Source: Hyphomicrobiales bacterium
GTDB taxonomy: Bacteria > Pseudomonadota > Alphaproteobacteria > Rhizobiales > Xanthobacteraceae
Reading direction: 5' to 3'
Length of the DNA: 64,000 nt
NCBI GenBank assembly: GCA_017305555.1
Contig: JAFKKM010000027.1
Location: 1-64,000 of the forward strand
Shown piece after piece: positions 43,857 to 52,966 of this stretch. The position numbers and the translations under genes were made by a program. The notes under the pieces were generated by a model that was not told the DNA's origin, searched no databases, and saw nothing but the letters and a program-made list of their open reading frames with translations. Position 1 is the stretch's first letter, and each line of letters starts with the position of its first letter.

Positions 43857-44945
43857 TCAATATCCCGTCATCTCCAGATAGCCGACGCCGTTGTGACTGC
43901 CGTGAAAGGCGATGGGGCCTTCCCAATAAGGAAAGCTCGTGCCCATCCAGCTCCGCACATTCAGCGGCGCGCAATCGACGGCGAGGCCATGTGACGGCAC
44001 CGCGATGCGCCATTGCGTCGGCACGCGCCGGTGCGCGACGTCGGTGAACGCCAGTGGCGTCATATCGATTGAATCGGACAACAGCGGCACCGATCGACCG
44101 TCGCCGCCGATCCAGTTGCCGGCGAAGTAATGCCCGCCGTCCTTCTGCCGCAGCCGGAACAGCATCACCTTGTCGCCGCCGTCGAGATGCAGCGAGAACC
44201 AGTCCCATCCGGTCTGGTCCGCCGCCAGAGGCTGGCTCGACCATTCGCGGTCGAGCCAGGCAGGCCCCGACACCGCGTTGGATTGACCATCGATCACAAT
44301 GGTGCCGGTCGCAGTGAAGTATGGCTGGCTGTAGTAGTACGATGCCTGACCGCGTTCGGACTTGCGGCTGTAGCCATGGTCGCCCTGCAACACCAGCGGA
44401 CGTTTAGCATCCAGCCGCAACGCATAGTCGAAATCGGTACCCGCTGCCGTCAATTGCAACGGCGCAAATGTCTCGTCCGACAGCGGCGGCAGCGCCGACA
44501 TCCGCCATGCATCGATCCACGCCTCGAACGGCGCAATGGTGACGCCCGCCTGCCCGACGCCACCGCGCGCGAAGGTCTCGCTGAAGCGGTGCGCCGTCGC
44601 ACTGGTGACGGCGGCATGGCCCATCCAGACCTGCTGATTGGCCCAGCCCTCCCGCTGCGGGCCCGGCGCCATCGCCTGCCGAAACAATGTCCATTGCGCG
44701 CCGTAAACCGCACCATTCGTGTCGTGCAGGTTGGCGGTAACATACCACCACTCGATGCGGAATTCTGGGTGCGCGCCGAAGTCGTCGGGGAAGACGAACT
44801 TTCGCCCCGGTGCCACCGGCGCGAAGCCCGCCGCTTCGCCGCCAAGTCCGGCGAAGCCTTGCGCCTGGGCGCGCGCAGCAGCGAAACCGAGCCCTGCCAG
44901 GCTCGCTACAAACGTGCGACGTGAGAGGTGACGATCAGCGTTCAT
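43857..44945 (-). CDS. AttH/CrtC-type lipocalin-like exported protein
   Basis: The protein has 362 residues with a twin-arginine-like signal (RRTFVASLAGLGFAAARAQA, about 9-28). The body has the double lipocalin-like fold of the AttH and carotenoid 1,2-hydratase (CrtC) group: FRIEWWYVTANLHD, a QWTLFRQA strand, SGPAWLDREWSSQ, DWFSLHLDGGDKVMLFRLR and the C-terminal YWEGPI. It is the last gene of an operon with an FtsX-like permease and an ABC ATPase, starting 11 bp before the permease stop. No carotenoid gene is near, so a lipid or lipoprotein-related role together with the transporter is more likely than pigment synthesis. Confidence 0.78.
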   Translation of the reverse strand: MNADRHLSRRTFVASLAGLGFAAARAQAQGFAGLGGEAAGFAPVAPGRKFVFPDDFGAHPEFRIEWWYVTANLHDTNGAVYGAQWTLFRQAMAPGPQREGWANQQVWMGHAAVTSATAHRFSETFARGGVGQAGVTIAPFEAWIDAWRMSALPPLSDETFAPLQLTAAGTDFDYALRLDAKRPLVLQGDHGYSRKSERGQASYYYSQPYFTATGTIVIDGQSNAVSGPAWLDREWSSQPLAADQTGWDWFSLHLDGGDKVMLFRLRQKDGGHYFAGNWIGGDGRSVPLLSDSIDMTPLAFTDVAHRRVPTQWRIAVPSHGLAVDCAPLNVRSWMGTSFPYWEGPIAFHGSHNGVGYLEMTGY

Positions 44946-47396
44946 CGGCGAATATCTTGATCAGCGTCGTGGGCTGCATCCGCGCCAGCTTGAGGATCGG
45001 CAGCAGCGTCGCCAACAACGCCGCCACCATGGCGACGCCGAGCAGTTCCAGCAACTGCATCGGGAACACCTGGAACGGCAATCGCCAGCCGAACGCTTTC
45101 ACGTTGACCACCGCGATCAGGCACCACGCCACCAATAGTCCGAGCGGCAGCGCCAGCAGCGCGGTGACCAGCGCCACCGCCATGGTTTTCAGAAGCTCGA
45201 TCACAGCTAATCTCTCGCGCGTGATGCCTATGGCCCACAGCGGCGCCAGTTGCGGCAGGCGCGATCCGCTCAGGGTCAGGAGGCTGGTGAGCAGCGCGAT
45301 GCCCGCCACGCCAAGCGTAAAGGTGTTGAGCGCGGCGGTGACCGCGAAGGTGCGATTGAAGATGCGTTTCGATTCTGCCTTCACCGTGGCCTGATCGGCC
45401 AGTTGCCGCGCGTCGAGATGAAACGCCGCGCGCATCGCCGCGATCACATTTGCGATGTGCTCCGGCGCGACGCGCATGCCGAAGCGCGTCTGCGGCGTAT
45501 CGGGAAAATGCCGCAGCAGTGCATCGATGTTAACGGCGAGTTGCCCTTTCGGATTGCCGTAGTCGGCATAAACGCCGACGACGTCCAGCGACCAGTCCCC
45601 GCCGGGCGCATCGATCCGCAAGCGGCTCCCGACGTCGAGATGAAGCCGGCGCGACAATTGCTCACTGATGAACGCGGCAGCCCCCCTATGCACGCGATCC
45701 CAGCCATCGGCCGCAGAGCGCAGCAGCGGCCAGTTCTCGCGATAGGTTGCGTGATCCGCCACACCCATGATCTCGACCGGTGCGCCGTCGATCTGTACCT
45801 CGGTTCGCGCGCCGGGCAGCACGGCGGATATATCGGTGCGCGTGGCGAGCCAACGCCGGATCTCGGCGGCCTGTGTTTCGTTCGCGGCGCTGACATAGAT
45901 ATCCGCAGCCAATCGGCCATCAAGCCAGCGCACGAACGTCGCGCTGAAACTTTGCACCATGGTGCCGACGCCGACATTCACTGCCAACGCCAGCAGCAGC
46001 GCCATCAAGGCCAGCGACAACCCCGGCAATTGCTGGCGGCTGTCGGCCCAGAACCACGCCGGCAGCGCCCCGCGCGCGCCTTTGCCACCGAGCCGCAACA
46101 CGCCGTCGAGCAGCACCGGCAGCGCCAACGCCGCCGATAAGAGCAACGCGGCGAGCACGGCAAAACCCGCCAGCAGCGAGTCGCCGAAAATCAGAATGCC
46201 AACGGCCGCAATCAGCATCGCAGCCGCCAAAACGCCCTGACGCAAAAGCCAGCGCCGCTGCGCCTGTTGCCACGCATAGGGCTGCGCGGCCGCGAGCAGC
46301 GGCAGCCGCGCCAGCCGCACGAGGCTCGCCGCGGCGGCAGCCAGCGCGCCGAGCACGCTCATCGCGATGCCCGCGAGCCACCATTGAGGTTGCAGCGATA
46401 GCGTGCCGGGCAGTTGCGCGCCGTAGAGCCCGCGCAGGCTGGCGGCGACGTCCGGCAGCAGCGCGGCCGCGATGACATAGCCGCCGATCAATCCGATCAA
46501 GCCACCGAGCAGCGCGAGCGATACCAGTTCGACCACCACCACGACGTTCAGCAACCGTGCGGAGACGCCACAGGCGCGCAACGTCCGCAGCGTCGGCAGC
46601 CGTTGTTCGAAGGCGAGGCCGATGGCCGAATTGACGATGAACAGCCCGACCAGAAACGACAGCAACCCGAACGCGGTGAGGTTGAGATGAAAGCTGTCGG
46701 TCAGCCGCGCCAGATCGGTCTCGCTGTCCGGCGCGACCCATTGCAGCGTTGCGCCCGCGACCTTGTCCGGCAAATCACCAGCGCCGTGCGCGGTCTTGCC
46801 AACGAGCAGCCGCGAGATCTGTTCCGGCTTGCCGAGGACGCGCTGCGCAACGCCGATATCGACGATCAGCACGCCAGGCGCGAGTTGCGGCTGCGATTGC
46901 AACGGCGGCAGTTCGGCCGAATCATTGATGCGCGGCGTCGCGCCCGCAACGAGGCCGAGATCGCGCAGCGCCTCCGGCGCGACCAGCGTTCGTCCCGGCG
47001 GCGCGACGAAGGCGTGGAGATCGTTCCGGTCAATTGCCGAACTCGATGCCGTCTCCGCCGGCATCGTCACCGGCTCGATGCCCAACAGGCGCACCGAGCG
47101 GCCATTGACCTGCACGCGATCTTCCAGCACCGGCGACACCGGCCATCCCGCACGCCGCAACGCGACGAAGGCCGCCTGCGAGAATGTCGCGTGCGCGGGA
47201 TCGATCAGCATCGCCGTGCGCGCGCCGCCGAACAGTGCGGCGGCGCGGTCGTAGCTGACGCGCGCCTGCTGGTTGAGCGCCTGCACGCCGCTCCACAACG
47301 CGGTTGCGGCGATCAATCCCACCAGCAAGGTCGCAAGCTGCATCGGGTGCCGCCGCCAGTGGCTCAACAACACCGCGAGCACCCAAACGGCGCGTT

Positions 47397-47400
<4 letters not shown>
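44935..47400 (-). CDS. ABC transporter permease, FtsX/MacB-like, duplicated form
   Basis: The protein has 821 residues. It has an N-terminal membrane helix, a periplasmic domain, three helices (FtsX domain), a second set of helices in the middle, another periplasmic domain and a last FtsX domain with three helices. This 10-helix form is shared by the YbbP/AttF-like permeases of lipoprotein or lipid-related exporters. The ATG at 47400 overlaps the ATPase stop (ATGA); an open frame 28 codons longer is not supported. It works with the ATPase upstream and the lipocalin downstream. Confidence 0.85.
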
Positions 47401-48050
<650 letters not shown>

Positions 48051-48262
48051 CGTGTGAACATGACCTCGTGTGCGGGTGAACAAGCATAGCCGTGTTGCAA
48101 TGCCAAATCACGATGCGAGCCATCGCTTCGTTGCAGATGCGCAATCTCCGCGCGCGCATCCCGCGAAAATCGACGATTGCCACGAGGCCAAATCAGCGGG
48201 TAGCATCCCGGCGCGGCCTCAATTGAACCGGCAGAAGCCGGAGACGGCCGGGGGAGGCGCAC

Positions 48263-49546
48263 ATGACGGCACAACCGACTCCGAAAGGAGCGTGGGGCAT
48301 CACGTTCCTGTTGTTCTTGTTCATGGTGGTCAACTTCGCCGACAAGATCGTGGTCGGACTTGCCGCCGTCCCGATCATGACCGATCTGAAGCTGGACGCC
48401 GAACAGTTCGGCCTGCTTGGCTCGTCGTTCTTCTTCCTGTTCTCGATCTCAGCCATCATCGTCGGCTTCATCGTCAATCGCGTCGCTGCGCGCTGGGTGC
48501 TGCTGGTGCTGGCGCTGATCTGGGCCTTGGCACAGTTTCCCATTGTCGGAACCGGCAGTTTCGTAACGCTGATGATCTGCCGCATCATCCTCGGTGCCGG
48601 CGAAGGCCCGGCGTTTTCGGTCGCCGTCCACGCGATCTACAAATGGTTTCCCGACGAAAAGCGCACGCTGCCGACCGCGGTGCTGTCGCAAGGCTCGGCC
48701 TTCGGCGTCATTCTCGCCGTGCCGTCGCTGAACTGGCTGATCGTCAATTACTCGTGGCACCATGCGTTCGCCGCGCTCGGCATCGTCGGCCTGCTATGGT
48801 CGGCGGTGTGGCTGTGGCTCGGCAAGGAAGGGCCGCTGGTGCCGTCCGCCACCGAGGCCGCCCATGAGACCCGCTTTTCCTACGCGCATCTTCTCACTTC
48901 GCCGACCTTCATCGGCTGCTGTGTCGCAACGTTCGGCGCGTATTGGGCGCTGTCGCTGGGCCTGACCTGGTTCACCGCCTTCATCGTGCAGGGGCTGGGA
49001 TTCTCCCAGCACGCGGCCGGCCTGATCTCGGTGCTGCCGTGGGTGTTCGGTGCCTGCATTGTCATCCTCACCGGCTGGCTGTCGCAGCGCCTGGTGGCGC
49101 GCGGCATGTCGACGCGCGGCGCGCGCGGCGTGCTCGGCGCTTCGCCGCTGATCCTCGGCGGCCTGATCCTGCTGTCGATGCCCTATGCCGACAGCGCCGC
49201 GATGCGCATCGCGTTTCTGGTGGTTGGCTCCGGCCTGTGCGGCGCGATCTACGTGGTGTGCCCGCCGATGCTGGGCGAATTCACCCCGGTGTCGCAGCGC
49301 GGCGCGGTGATCGCGATCTACGGCGCGATCTACACGCTGGCCGGCATCATCGCGCCTGCCGTGATGGGCAGCATCATTCAGCACGCGGGTGGCGATATCA
49401 TGCAAGGCTACCTGCACGGCTTCGTCATCAACGGCATCGTCATGATTTCCGCCGGCGTGCTCGGCCTGCTGCTGCTCTGGCCCAACACCGAACGCGACCG
49501 CCTCCTGCGCCGCAACGGCCACGCGCCGCAATTCGCGCAGGGCTGA
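48263..49546 (+). CDS. MFS transporter, ACS-like
   Basis: The protein has 427 residues and twelve hydrophobic helices. The first helix has FLFMVVNFADKIVVGLAAVP, similar to the anion:cation symporter branch of MFS, which takes up organic acids. A GGGGGAGG ribosome site stands before the ATG. Its substrate is not known. It is divergent from the ABC operon, and a dispersed repeat follows its stop. Confidence 0.82.
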   Translation: MTAQPTPKGAWGITFLLFLFMVVNFADKIVVGLAAVPIMTDLKLDAEQFGLLGSSFFFLFSISAIIVGFIVNRVAARWVLLVLALIWALAQFPIVGTGSFVTLMICRIILGAGEGPAFSVAVHAIYKWFPDEKRTLPTAVLSQGSAFGVILAVPSLNWLIVNYSWHHAFAALGIVGLLWSAVWLWLGKEGPLVPSATEAAHETRFSYAHLLTSPTFIGCCVATFGAYWALSLGLTWFTAFIVQGLGFSQHAAGLISVLPWVFGACIVILTGWLSQRLVARGMSTRGARGVLGASPLILGGLILLSMPYADSAAMRIAFLVVGSGLCGAIYVVCPPMLGEFTPVSQRGAVIAIYGAIYTLAGIIAPAVMGSIIQHAGGDIMQGYLHGFVINGIVMISAGVLGLLLLWPNTERDRLLRRNGHAPQFAQG

Positions 49547-49610
49547 TCGGCATCGTCGCGGGTGTCTGACCGGAGATTCATTTTGCGGGTGGATGTTCAG
49601 CACTAAAATC

Positions 49611-49730
49611 GTCGTCCCTGCGAAGGCAGGGACCCATACGCCGCCGCGTCTCGGCTCAATCAAGCAAGGCGAAATCGTTCAACAACAACCAACGTCAGGG
49701 GTTATGGATCCCTGCCTTCGCAGGGACGAC
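49611..49730. repeat. Dispersed palindromic repeat (GTCCCTGCGAAGGCAGGGAC family)
   Basis: The left arm GTCGTCCCTGCGAAGGCAGG continues GACCCATA (49611-49638); the right arm 49700-49730 is its inverse (TATGGATCCCTGCCTTCG, then CAGGGACGAC). Each arm is itself a hairpin. It lies between two convergent MFS genes. Confidence 0.75.
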
Positions 49731-49782
49731 GCCGAAATTGCTTGATCCTACGTGCTTATATTTTCAAGTCCGGCTCTGACGT

Positions 49783-51012
49783 TCAGGACGGCAGAATCCC
49801 AACCGCCGGCTTCTTCCGGATGTCGGCACTGCGTTCGGGAACTAGCGCCAGCAGCACCGTCAGCCCCATGAAGATCGCGGACGCGCCGAACACCCAATGC
49901 GGCATGTGCTGATCCATGATCCAGCCGAACAGCAGCGGCCCGGCGACGCCGCTGAGATTGAAGCCGGTGGAGACGATGCCGAAGGCGCGGCCGGCGGCGC
50001 CGGGCGGTGCAGCGTTGCGCACCATCATGTCGCGCGACGGCGCGATCACGCCGCTGAGAAAACCGGCCACAGTCAACGCCGCCAACAGCAACACCGGCGG
50101 CAATGTCGTCACCGCGATCATCAGCACGATCAGCGCGTTGACGCCGAAGCAGACTGCCGCAACCTGGCCGTGGCGCGCGGTGCGGTCCGCCAACCAGCCG
50201 CCGGCGAGAACCCCGACGGCGCTGGCGCCGAGAAACGCCGTGAGCGCCAGATTGGCGCCGGACAGCGAACTGCCGTAGCCGCTCATCAACGCCACCACGC
50301 CGAACGAGCCGATGCCGGAGTTCGACAGGCCGAGCAACAAGAAGAACGCCGTCAACAGCAAGATCGCCGGCGTCATCATCGATACCTTTGACGTGGCCGC
50401 GCCAGGTGCCGACGACGCCGCGCCCGCATCCGGAATCCGAATGGCGGCAAGCAGCAACGCCACCAGCGGGCCCACCGCACCGATAAGTAGCAACGCGCCG
50501 CGCCCGCCGAACGCCAGCAGCAATCCGGCGACGATGGCCGGCGCCACGGCGCCGCCGAAGAAGCCCGCGAAAGTGTGGATCGAGAACGCGCGCCCCATCC
50601 GCGTCTCATCCATATGCGCCGCGAGGATCGCATAGTCCGCCGGATGATAGACGCTGTTGGCGAGGCCGAGCACCGCCGCGCAGACGATCAGGTTGGCATA
50701 GCTCAGGTGGAATGCCAGCAGTACGAAGGCGAGCCCGCCCACGACGAGACCGATCAGCAGGATCAGCCGCGCGCCGACCCGGTCCACCAGATAGCCGATC
50801 GGCGCCTGCGTTAGTCCCGACACCACCGCGAACACGGTGATCGCGAAGCCGAGTTCGATGAAGCCGACACCGAGCTGCTCCTTGAGAAACGGAAACAGCA
50901 TCGGCGGGACCAGGATGTAGAAATGGCTAACCCAATGCGCGATGGAGATTCCCGCCAGCGTGCGCAGCGTCGCATCGCGCGCTCGCGGAAGATTGGCTAT
51001 TCCATCGACCAT
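49783..51012 (-). CDS. MFS transporter
   Basis: The protein has 409 residues with twelve hydrophobic helices and the MFS signature GYLVDRVGARLIL between helices 2 and 3. It resembles sugar/drug exporters of the fosmidomycin-resistance-like branch (HWVSHFYILVPPMLFPFLKE at the start), but substrate assignment is not safe. The ATG at 51012 has GGAAGGAG ten bases upstream; the 89 extra codons open upstream look non-coding. The gene stands alone. Confidence 0.8.
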   Translation of the reverse strand: MVDGIANLPRARDATLRTLAGISIAHWVSHFYILVPPMLFPFLKEQLGVGFIELGFAITVFAVVSGLTQAPIGYLVDRVGARLILLIGLVVGGLAFVLLAFHLSYANLIVCAAVLGLANSVYHPADYAILAAHMDETRMGRAFSIHTFAGFFGGAVAPAIVAGLLLAFGGRGALLLIGAVGPLVALLLAAIRIPDAGAASSAPGAATSKVSMMTPAILLLTAFFLLLGLSNSGIGSFGVVALMSGYGSSLSGANLALTAFLGASAVGVLAGGWLADRTARHGQVAAVCFGVNALIVLMIAVTTLPPVLLLAALTVAGFLSGVIAPSRDMMVRNAAPPGAAGRAFGIVSTGFNLSGVAGPLLFGWIMDQHMPHWVFGASAIFMGLTVLLALVPERSADIRKKPAVGILPS

Positions 51013-51121
51013 ACCGTGCCGGCTCCTTCCGATCGGCGCGGAAATTATCAGTCCAGGCCGCGATTTGTCGATGAGCGGCGGCGCATGACAGCCCCTCCGC
51101 GCGACGAGGCCGTGGCGACGG

Positions 51122-51274
51122 TCAGAGGCCGCGCTGCTCGTCGTCGCGATCCGGCTCCGGCGTGGCGATATCGCCGGCATCCTCCAACTCATCGGGAGGC
51201 GGCGGCGGCCGCTTCGGCTTGGCCGGCTTCTCCTCGGATCGGCGCTTGTCGGGCCGGGACTTGCCGCCGAACAT
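51122..51274 (-). CDS. Small proline-rich charged protein
   Basis: The 50-residue protein starts MFGGKSRPDKRRSEEKPAK, has a run of prolines (RPPPPPDE) and an acidic tail. The ATG at 51274 has a strong GGGAGGA six bases upstream, which is the main support for the gene. No domain is recognised. It is followed by the divergently oriented start of no other gene; the MFS gene lies downstream on the same strand after 109 bp. Confidence 0.55.
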   Translation of the reverse strand: MFGGKSRPDKRRSEEKPAKPKRPPPPPDELEDAGDIATPEPDRDDEQRGL

Positions 51275-51620
51275 GTCACATCCTCCCGAATGCCGGAACG
51301 ACGACCGGCTGGACGTCAACTATAGCAAAACCGCGCAAGGTTCAGAAATACCCATAAATCCAGCCTATGACTTCGCGCGGCGGCCACGGGAACCCTCACG
51401 CCGGGCCGCGCGCAGCAACCGACCGATGCGGCAAAACCCTTTGTACCTTTGCCGCGCCCGGTATAAAAAGCCGGATACCCGCAACGCATCCAGATTCGCT
51501 TGACGCTCAACGATGAGCGTACCCAGCGAGCCGTTGCCCTCACAGGACATGCCAATCAGGGCGATCTTGTCAAAGCGCCGCATCCGTCGCGGCGGGCACG
51601 ATCGCTTCATCGGAGATGAA
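51275..51620. other. Intergenic region between two small genes
   Basis: These 346 bp hold the start regions of the two flanking genes. One minus-strand frame (about 51365-51583, beginning MRRFDKIALIGMSCEG) is open but lacks a ribosome site and a recognisable family, so I do not call it a gene. No RNA or repeat is seen. Confidence 0.3.
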
Positions 51621-51860
51621 ATGAAGAAGCCGAAACTCGAACTTGAAGAACCGCAGCGCAAGGCCGTCGTGCGCGCCGACAAGGCCCCGACCGAAGGCTA
51701 CTCCCTGGTGGTGGACGGTCACTTCAAGTCACATCACGATACCGTCGAGGCCGCGGAAGAAGCCGGGCTGGCGCTGAAGCATCGTTATCAGATGTTGCAG
51801 GTTCAGGTGTACGACGCCGCGACCAAGACGCGCTCGATGATTCAACTGCCGACCGGCTAG
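51621..51860 (+). CDS. Small conserved-looking protein of unknown function (79 aa)
   Basis: It starts MKKPKLELEEPQRKAVVRAD and ends KTRSMIQLPTG; it is hydrophilic, with no signal peptide. The ATG at 51621 follows CGGAG at six to seven bases. The GYSLVVDGHFKSHHDTVEAA segment and KHRYQMLQVQVYDA look like two strands around a helix, similar to small domains common in Bradyrhizobium relatives, but I know no function. The stop codon lies in the terminal inverted repeat of a dispersed repeat, so the original C terminus may have been different. Confidence 0.6.
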   Translation: MKKPKLELEEPQRKAVVRADKAPTEGYSLVVDGHFKSHHDTVEAAEEAGLALKHRYQMLQVQVYDAATKTRSMIQLPTG

Positions 51861-51962
51861 AGCCTTTCCCGTTCCGATAGAATCGGAACGAGGCTCCAGG
51901 TTCTTGTTTGGATGCGTTTTCTTCACGCGAACCGGTATCCACTTCGCTCGAAAACGCTCTAG
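51857..51962. repeat. Dispersed repeat with 7-bp terminal inverted repeats
   Basis: The element begins CTAGAGC and ends GCTCTAG. It contains the palindrome GTTCCGATAGAATCGGAAC (51871-51889) and the conserved block ACCGGTATCCACTTCGCTCG, seen widely in Bradyrhizobium relatives. It overlaps the stop codon of the small gene to its left. Confidence 0.7.
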
Positions 51963-52002
51963 TAATTCCTGACTTTGGGGGAAGCTCCTCCGCCAAACGA
52001 TG

Positions 52003-52119
52003 CGCGCCCCTCTCTCCTTGTGGGAGAGGTTGGGGTGAGGGGTTACTGCCTCGGTGATGATCGTTCCCCCTCACCCGGAGCCTGCGACTCCGACCTCTCC
52101 CCGTTGGGGAGAGGTGACG
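52003..52119. repeat. Dispersed palindromic repeat (CCTCTCC / GGAGAGG family)
   Basis: The left part has CCCTCTCTCC, GGGAGAGG and GGGGTGAGGGG (52003-52043); the right part has CCCCCTCACCC, CCTCTCCCC and GGGGAGAGGTGACG (52066-52119). The parts are inverse to each other. From here to 52219 I see nothing further. Confidence 0.7.
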
Positions 52120-52219
52120 TACGTTGCGCAGTCATTCGATCGAATCAGAACTGCGCCAGCGTCGAAACAAGTGATCGCGCATCAGTACGATCGGCTGACG
52201 ATTCGACGCGGCGGACCTA

Positions 52220-52516
52220 TCAGGTGCGATAGCCGCCACTGCGCTGGCTGGCCAGCCAGTCCGACAGATCCTGCCCTTTCTCGGCCTTTCCCGATGCCTT
52301 GCCGGTTGCTTTGCTCCCAGCTTTCGATCCGGCTTTGGCACGCACCTTGACGGTGGGCGTCGGCGACGCCGCCTCCTTCGCCAATCGCAGCGCCTTCAGC
52401 CTCGCCATGTTGTCGCGCACCGCCTTGGCGGCCGCCTCGCGCTCCGCATTGGCATCCACGGTCTGACCGGCCTTGCCCGCGCGTTGCGTAGCATTGTCGC
52501 GATTATTTTGTGTCAT
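52220..52516 (-). CDS. Small alanine/lysine-rich protein
   Basis: The protein has 98 residues. It is an Ala/Lys-rich helix-former with the internal low-complexity repeat AGSKAGSKATGKASGKAEK (about 62-80) and a conserved-looking end DLSDWLASQRSGGYRT. The N terminus MTQNNRDNATQRAGK is polar. The composition is like histone H1-type or other disordered basic proteins of rhizobia, but no function is known. The ATG at 52516 has only a weak ribosome site. Confidence 0.5.
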   Translation of the reverse strand: MTQNNRDNATQRAGKAGQTVDANAEREAAAKAVRDNMARLKALRLAKEAASPTPTVKVRAKAGSKAGSKATGKASGKAEKGQDLSDWLASQRSGGYRT

Positions 52517-52720
52517 CTGGGCACCGCATGTTTCTCAAAGTCTCGATATCGGTCGCAGGAACAACCCGGCAGGCGGGCCTTTCGAATTGACGGCAACGAA
52601 TATCGCGAAACGCCGCGCAGACAAGCAACAAATTCCCATAATCGCGGCGTTCGCACCAAAACGCCTTCGTCGCGCCAAGATCACAGTTGCGTGCGCAGCG
52701 CCGCTGTGCTTGTTTGGCGC

Positions 52721-52925
52721 CGTCATCGGTGCCTCCCGAGGACTTTCCAACGGAGGTGAAACGGGAATGCGGTGCGAGGTTCTCTCTGTTTAGAGACCGA
52801 TCCTCAATTCCGCGGCTGCCCCCGCAACTGTAAGCGGTCATCCGATCCACGAAGCCACTGGACCTCACAGGTCCGGGAAGGCGGATCCGGATAACGACCG
52901 CGAGCCAGGAGACCGGCCGTTGACG
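52721..52925 (+). promoter_or_regulatory. Cobalamin riboswitch controlling btuBCD
   Basis: It contains the full AdoCbl core: GGTGAAACGGGAAtgcGGTG, the B12 box GCTGCCCCCGCAACTGTAAG, CGAAGCCACTGG, CGGGAAGGCGG and GCGAGCCAGGAGACCGGCC. P1 can form by CGTCA (52721-52725) with TGACG (52921-52925). The btuB start is 42 bp downstream, so control is probably through translation start. The rest of the 450-bp gap (52517-52720) shows nothing else. Confidence 0.95.
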
Positions 52926-52966
52926 AACTTAACACGTTCGACGGTGGGTCGACGAAAGGGGCTACG

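Noticed and set aside
43857..44945. Naming the lipocalin-like gene crtC (carotenoid hydratase)
   Set aside because: No carotenoid genes are near, and the gene is tied to an FtsX-like ABC transporter, which fits the AttH group better.
51365..51583. Possible small minus-strand gene starting MRRFDKIALIGMSCEG
   Set aside because: No ribosome site and no recognised family; the C-terminal half is basic and looks like non-coding translation.
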